This document shows, one piece after another, positions 12,475 through 24,401 of a stretch of 64,000 nt of DNA. Source of the DNA: Cryptomeria japonica (taxonomy: Eukaryota > Streptophyta > Pinopsida > Cupressales > Cupressaceae). Location of the stretch: contig NC_081412.1 of NCBI RefSeq assembly GCF_030272615.1, positions 23,995,860 to 24,059,859 of the forward strand, in the 5' to 3' direction. The notes beneath the pieces were generated by a model. It did no database searches and was not told the DNA's origin. It saw only the letters and a list, made by a program, of their open reading frames with translations. Position 1 is the first letter of the stretch. The number at the start of each line of letters is the position of its first letter. The position numbers and the translations under genes are program-made.

Positions 12475-13878
12475 TGTAGACACATATTTATCTGTCCACT
12501 AAATTAAATAAATATTTAATATTTATTTGATAAACTAATATTCGTCTATTAATTGAATTCACATGTAATTAATTCATTCAACCCCCATTCTGCTATTTTA
12601 ATTAAATAAATTACATAAATTTATTTAAATTAAAATTCATTTTTATAACCTAGTTAGTAAATAAATCTAATTTATTTAATTTCCCTCATTCCTCGCATTT
12701 AAATAAATAAGAATTTATTTAAAAAACACAAATTATATTCCCCTTTTAAATAAATCAGTATTTATTTAAAATCCCACCCCACTTGCATTTTCCTACAAAT
12801 GCAAGTTGCACAAATAAATAGATTTTATTTCTAAACAAAATCCTATTTTCTCTCACCCACCAAACCCACTTGCCCACTAACTTCCTTCTAGATTCTTCTA
12901 CCCCCCCTCTAATTAGCCTAATCCCACTCTCTAATCATTTGCACATTCCCAAACAAAGGTCACTTCTCAAAAATGTCTCTCAGTCTTTGAAATGCATTAA
13001 AGGTTTTTATTCTTCAACAAGTTAACCCCCAAAGTTTTTCAAAGTCATTATGACTCTTACATAACCATTAATGGTTAACTCAACTTACCCACATGGTTAG
13101 AGAATTTCCCTCTAATTCAACCCTCATTTAACTCATGAGTCTTTTCAAACATTCATTGTTTTGACCATGGTTATCTCCATTAACTCTTGCACAAGAGTTT
13201 ATCCATTGGATAAAATCATTACCCTTGGATAAAAGCTTTATCTACTAACTCAAGCCTAACCAAACCCTCCTAGGGTAACCCTCATGTCTCCTTGGGCAAT
13301 AAATGCTTCTTCCCTCTCCTCTCAAGCCATCTCATGTTGACACTTGTCATCATGGGATTGGGTTGAAAGCCATCACATGGATCACAAACCCATCAATCCT
13401 AGCCCTTCACAAGCTCACTCAATCTTGGCCATTTAATCAACATTTTTCCCTATAAAAGAACCTCATTTCTCAAGAAAAGGAGGAAGCATTTTGTATTGTT
13501 ATTATACTTGTATGTTCATAGAGCTTTCTCATAGCAATCTTACTCTAGACATTTGCATAGCAATAGATTTTAGATCATCTTTCAACCACTTTCAAATCTT
13601 CATGTCATCCATGGTTTTGTGCTAAAGGTTGAAAGCTACTTACAATCACCCATTTGGATCTTGGAGAGGAGAAGATCAAGGGAAGAACATCTATGAGTAT
13701 CTTTGGGAGCATCTTGGGAGTCTTCTTTCTCTCTTTTGTTTGTGTATGTTTTTCATTGTTTTCTTTATATCTCTCTTGGTATGCATCTTAAGGTTTTTGA
13801 GTTCATTTGTATTTAGTTTTGGTTGGAACTAATCTATTAACGTTTGAACTTGTGTTTGTGCCTTGTGCCCCTTTCGCA
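12475..13878 (+). mobile_element. LTR A (probable 3' LTR), about 1.4 kb
   Basis: Begins TGTAGACACATATTTATCTG and ends near CCTTTCGCA. The inverted LTR at 24402-26150 starts TGTAGTCACATAAATCTGTC when read on the minus strand and keeps the same order of blocks: the AAATAAAT-rich start, CACTTGCATTTTCCTACAAA, AACCATTAATGGTTAA, TCTCATGTTGACACTTGTCA and a TATA box (TATAAAA, 13451-13457). The A/T-rich first part has many ATTTATTTAA repeats. The end is set by where similarity to LTR B stops and is approximate. Confidence 0.62.
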
Positions 13879-16186
13879 TTGCATCAATCTCTATTTATAA
13901 AAGTCTTGGGACACATGCCTAAGTGGTCGGCGAATAAAGAGTATAAGCATGTTCATGCAGTTGGCCACATTGTTTTATGGAAATCTATTTAAATTAGATA
14001 TTTCTTGTTTCATGATCACTGGCTTAGACAACATAAATCATATCACATATATCAATCTTCTTATTCTTGGACAAGTGAATTCCTTTGTGACATAAATGAC
14101 AACAATCAACAATCTTGCCCATATGTCTTTGACATCAATAACATTCTTCTTGAAACAACGATGACACCAATAACAAATAATCCAACAAATTGTATGGATG
14201 TTTAGCAGTCTTCAAGGATTTTATTGCATTTAATGTCTCATTAGATAAAATGACTTTACTATCTCAATGCTTTGTCCAAGAATTAATAATCAATGTAACA
14301 TCTCAATTTCAGATGGGATCTTGCTTCATGGAAACAACATATCAAAGCTTTTTGGTCTTGAGGGGGAGGGGCAAATATAGGACTTTTTAAACAGAAATCG
14401 TGTTTCAAGCTCATTTAATCCTAGTTCTTCCCATGTTTTTACATGCAAAAGACATGTCACCATTTTTAGCAAGTACTTGCCGAGTGTTGGTGAGTACTCT
14501 CCAAAAACTTAATGATTTTTTGTCGGAAACTCATCAATTAAGACTCACGAATTAAACCTGCGAGTACTCCTCTGGCTTAACATTTTGTGAGTATCAGAAA
14601 CTTTCTGAGTACTCGCCGATTTTTCCACCTATGCCCTCATAAATTATTCATATTAGGTCTACAAATGATCTGAAAATTTCATTCACTCAGCCAATAAAAT
14701 ATATATATCTGATTTGCTTGCACCAAAAAGAGGGTTGCCTGAGATAGATTTGCAAAATGTTAATTTAAAAAAAAATCATGAAACTAAGTGTCCAGCTATT
14801 CGGAAAAGTTAACAGTGCTAAGAGAAATTTTTGTTCTCTCTTTATGCATCTAGGAGCATTTTCAAAGGAGTTTGGAGATATTCTACCCTTTCGACACTGG
14901 ATATTCCAAGTTGAAGAATTTCAGAATTCTCCCTTTTTACAAATTTCCATCTCTTTCAAAAATCAAGCTCAGCTGAGTTAACTTTGATCCTCTCCGTTGC
15001 GCCAAAATCATTTCAAATGCATGTATAACTGCTGGCAATTCATTGTAAGATGCAATCCAAACTCTACAATCAGAAAGAAAGGAATAAATCATATTAATTT
15101 AATGTTTTCCGGTTTCAGTAATGTTCAAACTTTTGTCAAGTGACTTCTGGGACTGTCACATGAGAAAGTTTAGTCCCAATTTTCCTAATCCTATATTTGG
15201 ACACCATCTTCAAGGGAGAAATGATTAAAATGTAAGCTTTATGGAATAAAGTAAAAGTTTCCCACTAAATATAAATTCATGAAAACCATTTTTGACATGT
15301 CAGTTCTTTATCATTTAATAATTCTTTTTAAGCTCCTTACAAATGTAATAACAAAAATTTCCAAAAACTTTGAATAACTCAATACGAAAGAAAGAAATAT
15401 ATTAATGTCCACAAATGACCAAAAATAACAGATCAACAGGGCTCAATTGTACAACAGATAAAATAGCCAAGGATGAGGGCAGTAAACCTCAAAAAAATGC
15501 ATAAACCCCAGGCATGTATATTAACAAAAACAAAGGAAGGCCCTGCAAGGTGATAAATAGAAGAAGACCATTCAAGCAGCGAACCAAAATCCTCAAGTGT
15601 CAATGTTTCAAGACGTAGTAGAAAAGCCAACAAAATGATCATTGATCACACGGAAGTACCAATGTAGAGTTTATAGTTAGCATGTTTTGGTTTTAGTTAT
15701 ATTTTTTTCAATGCTTATTCTCGACAGGTATGTTAATGCTTTGTCAGCTTGTGGAAGATAGAAAAATAGTTTCTTGGTAGTTGTCAACAGTTGTGGCTAC
15801 TTGGCAACTGTCAAGAAAGATTTCTATAGATCTCTCATGGGAGCACATGTTGGCATTGCTCTCTAAACTATAGTTTTGTATAAGAGCATACATGAAATTA
15901 ATAAAAGCAATTGATAATATTATTCTAAAACTATTAATATAAATCATTTATGTGTTAAATTTGTTTACTCTGCAAGACAGTTGCTGATCGTTGAGTAGTA
16001 AATAGAGTGTGAGAATGCCCACCAGGGAAAGTCTAATGCTAATGGGAGGGCAGGCTTCACAATCCTAGGAGATAGTTGATGCCACATAGAACCTAATCTA
16101 ACATTCGACACCAAAAAACTACTAGCAGCGGTAAAAAAAACCTGCTAGTAGACTCTCCCTTGTATTGTCAATGCAAGTACTTTTTG
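13879..16186. other. No gene recognised
   Basis: Degenerate AT-rich DNA with only short open frames. Around 14470-14630 variants of GAGTACTC and CTCGCCGA recur, which may be remains of a palindrome-rich element. Nothing here supports a gene. Confidence 0.4.
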
Positions 16187-16715
16187 TGATGACCTAGGGG
16201 TGCCTGTGTGTTCAAACTAGGGTTGTAGATAAACCAGACAAATTATATTGCAAACAATGAGTTATTCCAAATAAACAGCTTGCTGCAAACTGATAGCCAA
16301 ATTTATATCAGATCTCATACAACAACACAACAACACAACATCAAGCATGCACAATATTGTCAACATTGTGATCAACTGCAAATTTTCGCTAGCAGCATAT
16401 AACACCAATTGAACTGAACACACTACAACTTTAATTTGTTGGATGATTAGGTCACTAGACCTGATTTGAAGACTACAACAGTTACCAGTAAGCAATGTAG
16501 ATGAATGTGCCCAAAATTTAGAGGTCTGTATAGGGAGATATTCAACAGCCTTGAGGCATGAAATCCTTGGGTTGTAGACTCTATACCCCACATATACAAT
16601 AGAGATCTATATATGGCTGCACCTGAGAGTGGCTTCCAAGTGTCCAGCTTGAAAGACCCGCCACTAGCTGTCTAGAAATGGATACTGAAACTTCCCTTGG
16701 TTAGGTGGTTGTGCA

Positions 16716-17210
16716 CAGGCCTGGAATTTTTTTCTAAAACTGTATATATGACACTTCAAATTATTAATAAACCGTAAAATATTATAATAGATAATATATA
16801 TTATATAATATTGATATATATTAGTTAAGAATGTTTATTATAAAACTACAAATCTATTTAGAATATTTTGAAATGGAAGGATATTGTTTCTAATTTTATA
16901 AGATTTTAATATGAATTTTTAAAATAGTTCTATTTTAATATGAATTTAGAAACTTGTCATAATTGAAATGATAAAATATTGTTGTTAAAATATTTTAATA
17001 TGATTTTTTAGAATAGATTCTATTTTCATATATGAATTTAGAAACTTAGTAAATTTAATTTTTTAAATATAAAACAATTTATATAGTATTATTCATAAAT
17101 ATTTTTTGACAGTATATTTTTTTTAAAACGTCATATGAAAGGAATTGAAATGAATAAACTGTCATAAAAAATTCATATGACAGGTAGGGGTGATCGTCAA
17201 ATTCCAGGTT
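16716..17210. mobile_element. 495-bp AT-rich nonautonomous DNA element with 10-bp target duplication
   Basis: A perfect 10-bp direct repeat TGGTTGTGCA flanks it (16706-16715 and 17211-17220). The ends share the inverted block CCTGGAATTT. The interior is very AT-rich with repeated and inverted ATATTTTAATATGATTTTT stretches. It interrupts the solo LTR at a point where the related LTR at 32519-33266 is continuous. Target duplications of 9-11 bp are typical of Mutator-like elements; the very short inverted repeat makes that class tentative. Confidence 0.82.
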
Positions 17211-17276
17211 TGGTTGTGCAGATCTGAAAGGGATCCTTCAATAACTCTTTCTTGCCAACAAGTCACTCTTGTGGAT

Positions 17277-19086
17277 TGTTAGCGTAACATTACCTGCAGT
17301 TCAACTCTCCATGATTTACAGATAATTGAGCTGATGCATGCTCCTTACAAATAAGCTGTGACTTATGAAAAACTGGTGATTGCATGCTATTTGCATAATT
17401 TATGCGCTCTTTGTAATAAGCTAACTAATGCGAACAACAAGTTAGTCTTCACAATCTCCGAAAACTTCACCATCATTTCTAAGGTTACTATTGTATAAAT
17501 TTGTATTTGCATATTGTAAATGACAAGATAGTTAATACAATTTCCTTTTTTTGGCTGCTCTGGTTTTCATCTTCTGTGCTATTATCTGCCATTTTGCTTT
17601 TCTTCTTTTCTAGCTAGATCTTTGTGTAGATCTATACTCTATTTGCAGGTTTAGCTAGATTTTCACATGGTATCAAAGCAAGGTTGCTAGGAAGAAAAAG
17701 CTAAAGACTTTTATTTGCAGACACTAAAGATAGAGCTATTTTAGATTGGAATAACCATTGTATTGAAGGTTTTGTTTTTGTATCTTTTTGGAGATATTTT
17801 TAAGGAGTGAATGATGTATATGTATAAGGGTTGCAGATGCAGGTATTATGGGAGCAATCAACATGGGCATGAATGATGTCCCCATTTCTCACATAATGTC
17901 TTTCTACTCTTTTTTGGGAATGCATCAGAATCACAAGCTACTCCTTCTCCACCTACAAAAATAGTTGATGTACCTTCACCTTCACATGCGAGTTTGATAG
18001 AGATCTTGGCTTCTTCGAATGCTACTTCAGATTCTCTTCAACACGTTCATTCTTGTCCTCTTGATGAGCGAGATATCATCCTATCAGACATTTATCATTT
18101 GTTTGTTGAATCTCTCCTTGATCATGATAACAACATTGAAGACACATGTCTTCTATCCGATGTCAGCTCACATCAAGTTGCATCTTCTTTTGGTTTGGTT
18201 TCTCTTATTCTCTCTCAGCCACTCCATGCTACTATCTTGACACATCATGATTCATATCCGAACAAATCTCACACTTTAGTGGTCACTATTTTGGAATCTT
18301 GTATGGTAGAGTCACAGTTTAGCATTGTATTGGAGAAACATGAGTATTTTTCCAAACCATTCATCTTGATTCCTTCATACATTTCACTTCAGTGGGAATT
18401 CAACAGTTTGACAGCTCGAGGTTTCTATCTTCCAAAAGGAAGAGGCATCATTTGTTGCAAGGGAACCTACTGCAACATTCGTTTTGCTACATTCTATATT
18501 GACATTCTTTCTCTTCTTTGTGAAGGCACAACTAGCCACTTTTTGCAAGACCTTCTTTGGTTGCAAGACATTGTAGCATATTAAGTGTCATGCAGAGTTG
18601 GTGTTTATTTTGAGGGGGGTTTTTGTTCCCACTGGGTTTTTCCTCTTTCGTCTTTTCTTTCATCTTTTTTGTCTCCTTAGTTAGGCTTAAGGTGGGGCGT
18701 TAGCGTAACATTACCTGCAGTTCAACTCTCAATGATTTATGGATAACTGTTGATGCATGCTCCTTACAATAAGTTGTGACTTATGAAAAACTGGTGATTG
18801 CATGCTATTTGCATGATTTATGCACTCTTTGTAATAAGCTAACTAATGCGAACAACAAGTTAGTCTTCACAATCTCCAAAAACTTCACCATCATTTCTAA
18901 GGTTACTATTGTATAAATATGTATTTGCATATTGTAAATGACAAGATAGTTAATACAATTTCCTTTTTTTTGGCTGCTCTGGTTTTCATCTTTTGTGCTA
19001 TTATCTGCAATTTTTCTTTTCTTCTTTTCTAGCTAGATCTTTGTGTAGATCTGTACTCTATTTGCAGGTTTAGTTAAATTTTCACA
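17277..19086 (+). mobile_element. Short LTR retrotransposon (TR-GAG/TRIM-like), 1.81 kb
   Basis: Two ~390-bp LTRs at 17277-17667 and 18698-19086 (TGTTAGCGTAAC...TTTCACA; the second starts CG by mutation) share almost every base. The 5-bp target duplication TGGAT is perfect (17272-17276 and 19087-19091). The primer site TGGTATCAAAGCAAGG follows the first LTR at 17668 and resembles the initiator-Met tRNA site. A purine run (AAGGTGGGG) precedes the second LTR. There is no pol; the interior carries only a gag relic, so it must depend on another element. Confidence 0.93.
17838..18584 (+). pseudogene. Gag relic with damaged zinc knuckle
   Basis: The frame from 17838 reads CRYYGSNQHGHE, a TGA, then C. 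This is a retroviral-type CX2CX4HX4C knuckle in which the second Cys is Tyr (TGT to TAT) and a Trp is TGA, both G-to-A changes. The same frame stays open from 17994 to 18584 for ~196 codons with no domain I recognise. The position inside a short LTR element suggests the C-terminal part of a gag protein; the function of the open part is unknown. Confidence 0.5.
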
Positions 19087-19236
19087 TGGATAAGGTCTGC
19101 TAAGTAATGTTGCTCGCTGCACTAGTGGAATGGCTCTTGTAGGTTGTCCTACGGTCCAACACCATTAGTTTGCAATTAGTCGTCAGTACTCACAACAAGA
19201 AATGCCCAGATAGGTAAAAATGGTGGAGTGCAGCCA

Positions 19237-21834
19237 TGAATGACCGTGTTGTGACCTTTTCACACATCACCCCATTGCAAAAAGGGACCCCCTCTTTTCC
19301 TGCTTTCTACGTTGGTTAGTTAAGGGTTTTGGCAGCATAGTGGGCAATTTTGAGTTTCCCATGCCCAAGTCTCAGAATTTTGATCATGCCTATTGTCGTT
19401 TAGGTTTTTTTTTTGAAGTTATAGGATCAAGAACGTAAAGTTGAGATTTTAAATGATCTTAATTATGTCTAACTATAGACCTTTTGAGCATTAACACATT
19501 TTTAAACGTCCACATCGATGATTTTAAGGTGCTAAGGTATTTTAAGACCTTTTGGAGTTGTTTTCTCACTCCTAGGAAGTTATTCAATTGATTTTGCACT
19601 TTATCCTGATAGGTTTCCTTATTTTCCCTCAAATTTTTGGTAAATTTGACCAAGTCCAGATGAATTTTTATTGAGTTTTGAAGTTTCCTAGTGATTTTGA
19701 GTGAAAAAATCATCATTTTCTGGATGAAAATCCATATTGCAAGGGTTAAAAGGTCAAAATTCCACACTGGAGATGCTTTTCCCCTCATATTCTTGACTAC
19801 CCATGATTTTCCCCCACTCAAAATCCAGACTGGACATGGATTTCCCTTGGAATTCAAACTTGCCCCATTTTTCCACCATTGAGAATCCATAGTAGGGTGG
19901 ATTTTCCCCAAGATGGTTTAATTTTGACTAAGTGTTGGGATTTTATCCTGACTGCATTTGTTTTTCCACTGGGAGTATGGATAAGGTTGCGAATGACGTT
20001 TGTGATGATTCCATACCTGGATCAATTTTCCACCAGGACCTTTTGTGACAAGATTTTGTGGATTTTTATGTGGATACTCATTCCAGACCCTAGGCGATTT
20101 TCCATTGAGAGTGATTTTGATAATTTTGTGTCCGGATGTATGTCCAAACTAGGATCGATTTTCCCCAAGGGCATTTTGGTGCTAAATGATGAAGTTTTAA
20201 TTGGAATTTTCATTCTAGACTCAAATCGATTTTCCCCTGGACCCATTTTTGTGCAAGTTGATGAATTTTTCATAGGGATTTTTATCCCTACTTGGATCGA
20301 TTTTCCCCTAAAGGGATATTTTAATGATTTTTAATGATTTTTGTTGGGATTTTTAATCCCAAGTTAAATCAATTTTCCCCCACTGGCCATTTTTTATTTA
20401 AATTTTGAAATATTTTAATAAATGAGCCTCATTTAATTGTTTTTTATGAAGTGCAACAATTATTTAAAAATAAAAAATAATTAATAAATAATTTGCAATG
20501 AGCATTAAATGAATTTTACCTTCTAGAAGGAAATCGATTTTTTGTTAGGCAAGTATAAGAACAAGTTTTTTATCACACATTGCTTGTGTGGTGAAAGTTG
20601 ATGGTGAAAGCAAGTTTAAAAGGAGAGATCGCAACATTATTTTATTATTATATTTACCAAGTGTATGCTTGCCAAGGTGATTTTTTCCTCCACCTAGCGA
20701 TTTTTGATGAAGTGTCAAGATGACACATTGGATTGAAGGTTTCTTTGTTGCCCATTTATCTTCATTTCCAGCCCAAGGCGATTTTTATTGGCTGCCATTG
20801 GAGTGAATTTGCCACAGATTTTTCAGACGGGGGCGATTTTTGTGAAGATGGCTATTTTCTAGAGTAGGGAGATTTTTTGTTTGGGAGGTTATACCTCCAT
20901 TTTTAGTGACTTTTTCCTCCTTAGTGTGTGCCGCCATTGTTGCAAGTTTGCTGATTGATGTTCTCAGACTTGAAACAAAATATTTTTCATACTTGTGTGA
21001 CCTCATTGCTAGTGTGAAGTTTCAATTTTCAGACCTATACTTTGTTCCCAACCCATTTGTGCCTAAGGTGATTTTTCCTAAAGGCTAATTGGAGGTATTT
21101 TCAGTTAATTTTCAGAGCTATTCATCGTTGTTGCAGGTCTAAAAAATCCATTGTAGGCAGTCATCCTCATAAATCTTCATTTTCCTGCCACCTACCCACT
21201 TAGTCGATTTTGCTTGGAGCTCATTCCTTTGTCATTATTTAATCATTTTTAGGGATTTTCACTACTTTGAAAGGTGTTGGTAAGTTTGAAGTAACTAATA
21301 TTCAGACTTGTCCTCATAAAACTTTATTTTTACCAACCATACTGACATTCTTGGATATGATTTCTTTAATCATTGAGGTTGATTTTCATCAAGTTTGTGC
21401 ACATTTGGGTAATTGCAACATGTTTTTAGAGATTAATTTGTGAAGTTGCAGGTTGTCTTCAGATTTGCTAGCAGCAACCATTGTTGACTTTAGAAGGTGT
21501 CTTCAAACTTAGTTTTGTGTGAAAACATAATCTTTCACACCTTTCCTTAGTCATTGTTGATCTAGTATACTCCTTTGCACTCTAATTTGAACATAATTTC
21601 TAAGTATAAGGAGGTGTTTTCAGACTTTGGTCTAGAAATTATTGATTTTAACGAATTTAACGAGGGTTTTATACCCCAACCTTGTCACATTTTGTATTCA
21701 ATTGTTGAAATCTATTTGAAATGTAGATTATTTTCCTGATTTCCATACCCAAATTAATCTAAATCATTAGGAAATCAGAAATTTTGTCAGGAATATTTTT
21801 CCTAAGTTCTAACTTCTAGCTTCGTACAGGTACT
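19237..21834. other. Long noncoding leader before the coding relic
   Basis: No gene. The left part holds degenerate repeats (see 19690-20400). The right part has scattered GATTTTTCC-like phrases. It ends just before an ATG at 21835, preceded by CGTACAGG, which could be a splice acceptor. It may be the untranslated leader of a large retrotransposon. Confidence 0.4.
19690..20400. repeat. Degenerate ~100-bp tandem repeats with GATTTTCCCC core
   Basis: The core (T/C)GATTTTCC(C/A)C followed by a G/A-rich phrase recurs near 19806, 19901, 20025, 20097, 20157, 20227 and 20298. It is usually preceded by GGGATTTTNATCC and ACTNGGAT. Spacing is about 60-110 bp and similarity is low, so the array is old. 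Confidence 0.5.
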
Positions 21835-24401
21835 ATGTCAAAGTTCAGACTCAAGGAAAGGAGAGAACAACAAAAGATAGTTGAGACTGGATTCAATCCA
21901 GAATCCAAGATGTCGTCCAGATGGAAGGAGATTACAAACACGAACATGCATTTCCTAAACATGAACCAGATGTGACAACGTATGTTCAGAATTGGAAGCC
22001 AGATTCCTTCCCCAGCCTATGTGATGAAGAGTGACATTTATCAGGCCGCTGGATTTCCACAATCCATACAGTGCAATGAGCTTATCCTGGAGTGTGCATG
22101 ATGTTATGATCTTCGCTCTCAAATGATCAAGACTCCTAAGGGTGCCATCATTGCCTACCTTGTTGAGGATGCGCTTGCTGAGGTGTTTAGAATTCCACGT
22201 GGAGTAGAAATGAAATATATAACTAGGGATGAATATGAAGACTGATATAAAAAGAAGATGGATGCATGCAAGACTATAGTAAACAAGGAGTGGATGATTG
22301 AGCCTAGGCCTCATCATTCCAAGGCTCCCAAAACACTAATGTGCACAGACTTCAAAGAGGAATATAATGATTTAGTATTCCTACTTAACTGAGTGATGGG
22401 GATGCTTCGTGGTGCAATATATGATGGATGGATGTTCTATTTCATCCAGGATTGTCTAAAATGAACATTGATAAATTGGTCTAGAATCATAATTGACAAT
22501 CTGGATTTTCAGCTGAGGAATGTGGAGCGGTCCAAGTCATTCGCCATGACTTCATATTTGGTGTCCCTGCTTGCACGATTTATTACATAAAGGGATTGAT
22601 ATGCAGAGGTGAAGCCGGGAATGGACAAGGACAATTAAGGAGTTATGAGTGCTATCCACAGCTGAACATTTATTGAATTGAAGATTATAAGAGAGTGAAT
22701 GATGTGTTCACAATGTACATAACATGAATGTTGCAAGGTGGAGTCCACAACAGGTTGTCCAAGGAGGCAACAGAGCTGATAGAGAAATATGGATCATGGT
22801 ATATACAGTTTACCACTTTCACATACCTTAGGATTCATGGATTTCAATCCAAACCCTACAGGCTTCCTAGGTATCCTTCTGACAGAGTGATCTTGTTGGA
22901 AGTGGCGAGACAAATTTTGGAGTTTGATTCTATCTAGGAGGAAAAGCACAGAACAAGAATGCCATTTCCTATTTCAATTGGGAAGACATTGGAGGTTTGC
23001 CAGTCCGCCTTAACAGCTAGTACAACAAGTGAGAAACTTGAATTTAATCGATTTGCAACATACAAGAAAAGAGAAAGGTTTGATCAATATAAGAAATTTG
23101 GAAGGATCAGGGGATAAAAATTCATCCAGAAGGTAGACATAGAAGATTATCGAGCCAACCTTATGGACGAGTAGGCAGTAAAGAGAAGAATGTGGTCCAA
23201 AATGTCAGTAGATTTCATGAGGAAGTGTGGAATTTTCCTCATTCTTGACTAAGTGTTAGATGATAGGGATCATACTTATCCAGAATATGAAAATGAAATG
23301 AAGTAGGCAATCCTATTGCCTAATTGGTCAGAGTCAGAAGAGATAGATTTGAATGTGTTGATGAGAGAGGTCTTGATTTTCTCCCGAGCATGGGTGGATA
23401 TTCAAATGAACAATTTAGTTGATATGGGTGTTACCTTCACTTATGAAAAGATGAAACGGGAAGAATCCGCTTCTGAAGATGATCAGAGAACTATTAGTGA
23501 TATCAGGATTCATGTGGATGAGGAGAGTCAAGCTCCTACGAGAAGGAAGGACACACTAGGAGAAGTCAAGGCTAGAGGGAAGAAGATTGAGGAGATCAAG
23601 AAGAAGAAACAAAAGAGTACCATTCCTTCACCACCTCAATGTCTCATCAATCAAGGAAGTTAAAATGGTAGAACAAAACAAGGGAACTGCACAATGTTCC
23701 AACATAGTGATACTACCATAGAATATTCAGGATTTACATGCCACAGTGACATCTGCTCCACCTAATGAGGATGATGATCAGGTGTGATCCCCTACTGTCC
23801 TTTTGGAGGTTAGTTTGGGAAAGGATGTATATGATTTGACCGGGAATAATCCTGATGATAATGATGATGTTATCTCGACATTGAGGGAGGTTGATCGAGA
23901 TATGTGTCTTGATGATGGTATGGAGATGGCCGCTATTCCTGATTGGCTGATGAAGAGTATGGAGAAAAGTAAGACAATGATAGAGGCATAGCCTATTGAT
24001 GACATTGATGATTACATAGCTAGGAGAAATAAGGAGCCAGAGCCTAAGAGAGTTGACATTTTGTCACACATAGCTAGAGATGAGACAGGAATGCGGATTG
24101 CGCAAGTGGTTGTTCCTATTGCAGGTGTGACGACAAACATTGCTACTCCCATGAATTTCCAAATTACTTCATTTACCTTGCGCCGTACTACAAGAGAGCA
24201 ATAATTTTAGGAGGTTGGTGACAACCTTAGGGCAATCAGTGCGATATTGGATAGAGAAATTGAAGAAAAAGAGAAGTACAAAGAAGAGAATATCAGACTT
24301 AGAGAGTACATTGTAGGGATAAGGCGTGAGAATCCAACCCTTATTTCCCTTGTTGCAATTGATCATGGAATATGATGCTCTGCAAAATGGATTAGAAAAT
24401 C

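Larger units (their letters stand above)
16187..19236 (-). mobile_element. Solo LTR (~730 bp) split by two later insertions
   Basis: The plus strand runs TGATGACCTAGGGG to GGTGGAGTGCAGCCA, so the ends are TG..CA. After removing the insertions at 16716-17210 and 17277-19086 about 730 bp remain. These match the LTR at 32519-33266 from end to end (TTCAAACTAGGGTTGTAGAT, TTTGTTGGATGATTAGGT, TTCCAAGTGTCCAGCTTGAA). The second copy sits next to a primer site and a gypsy gag, which fixes the family and the minus orientation. I could not find a convincing target duplication. Confidence 0.6.

Noticed and set aside
16182-19241. Target duplication for the solo LTR at 16187-19236
   Set aside because: The flanks TTTTG and TGAAT do not match, so I report the LTR without one.
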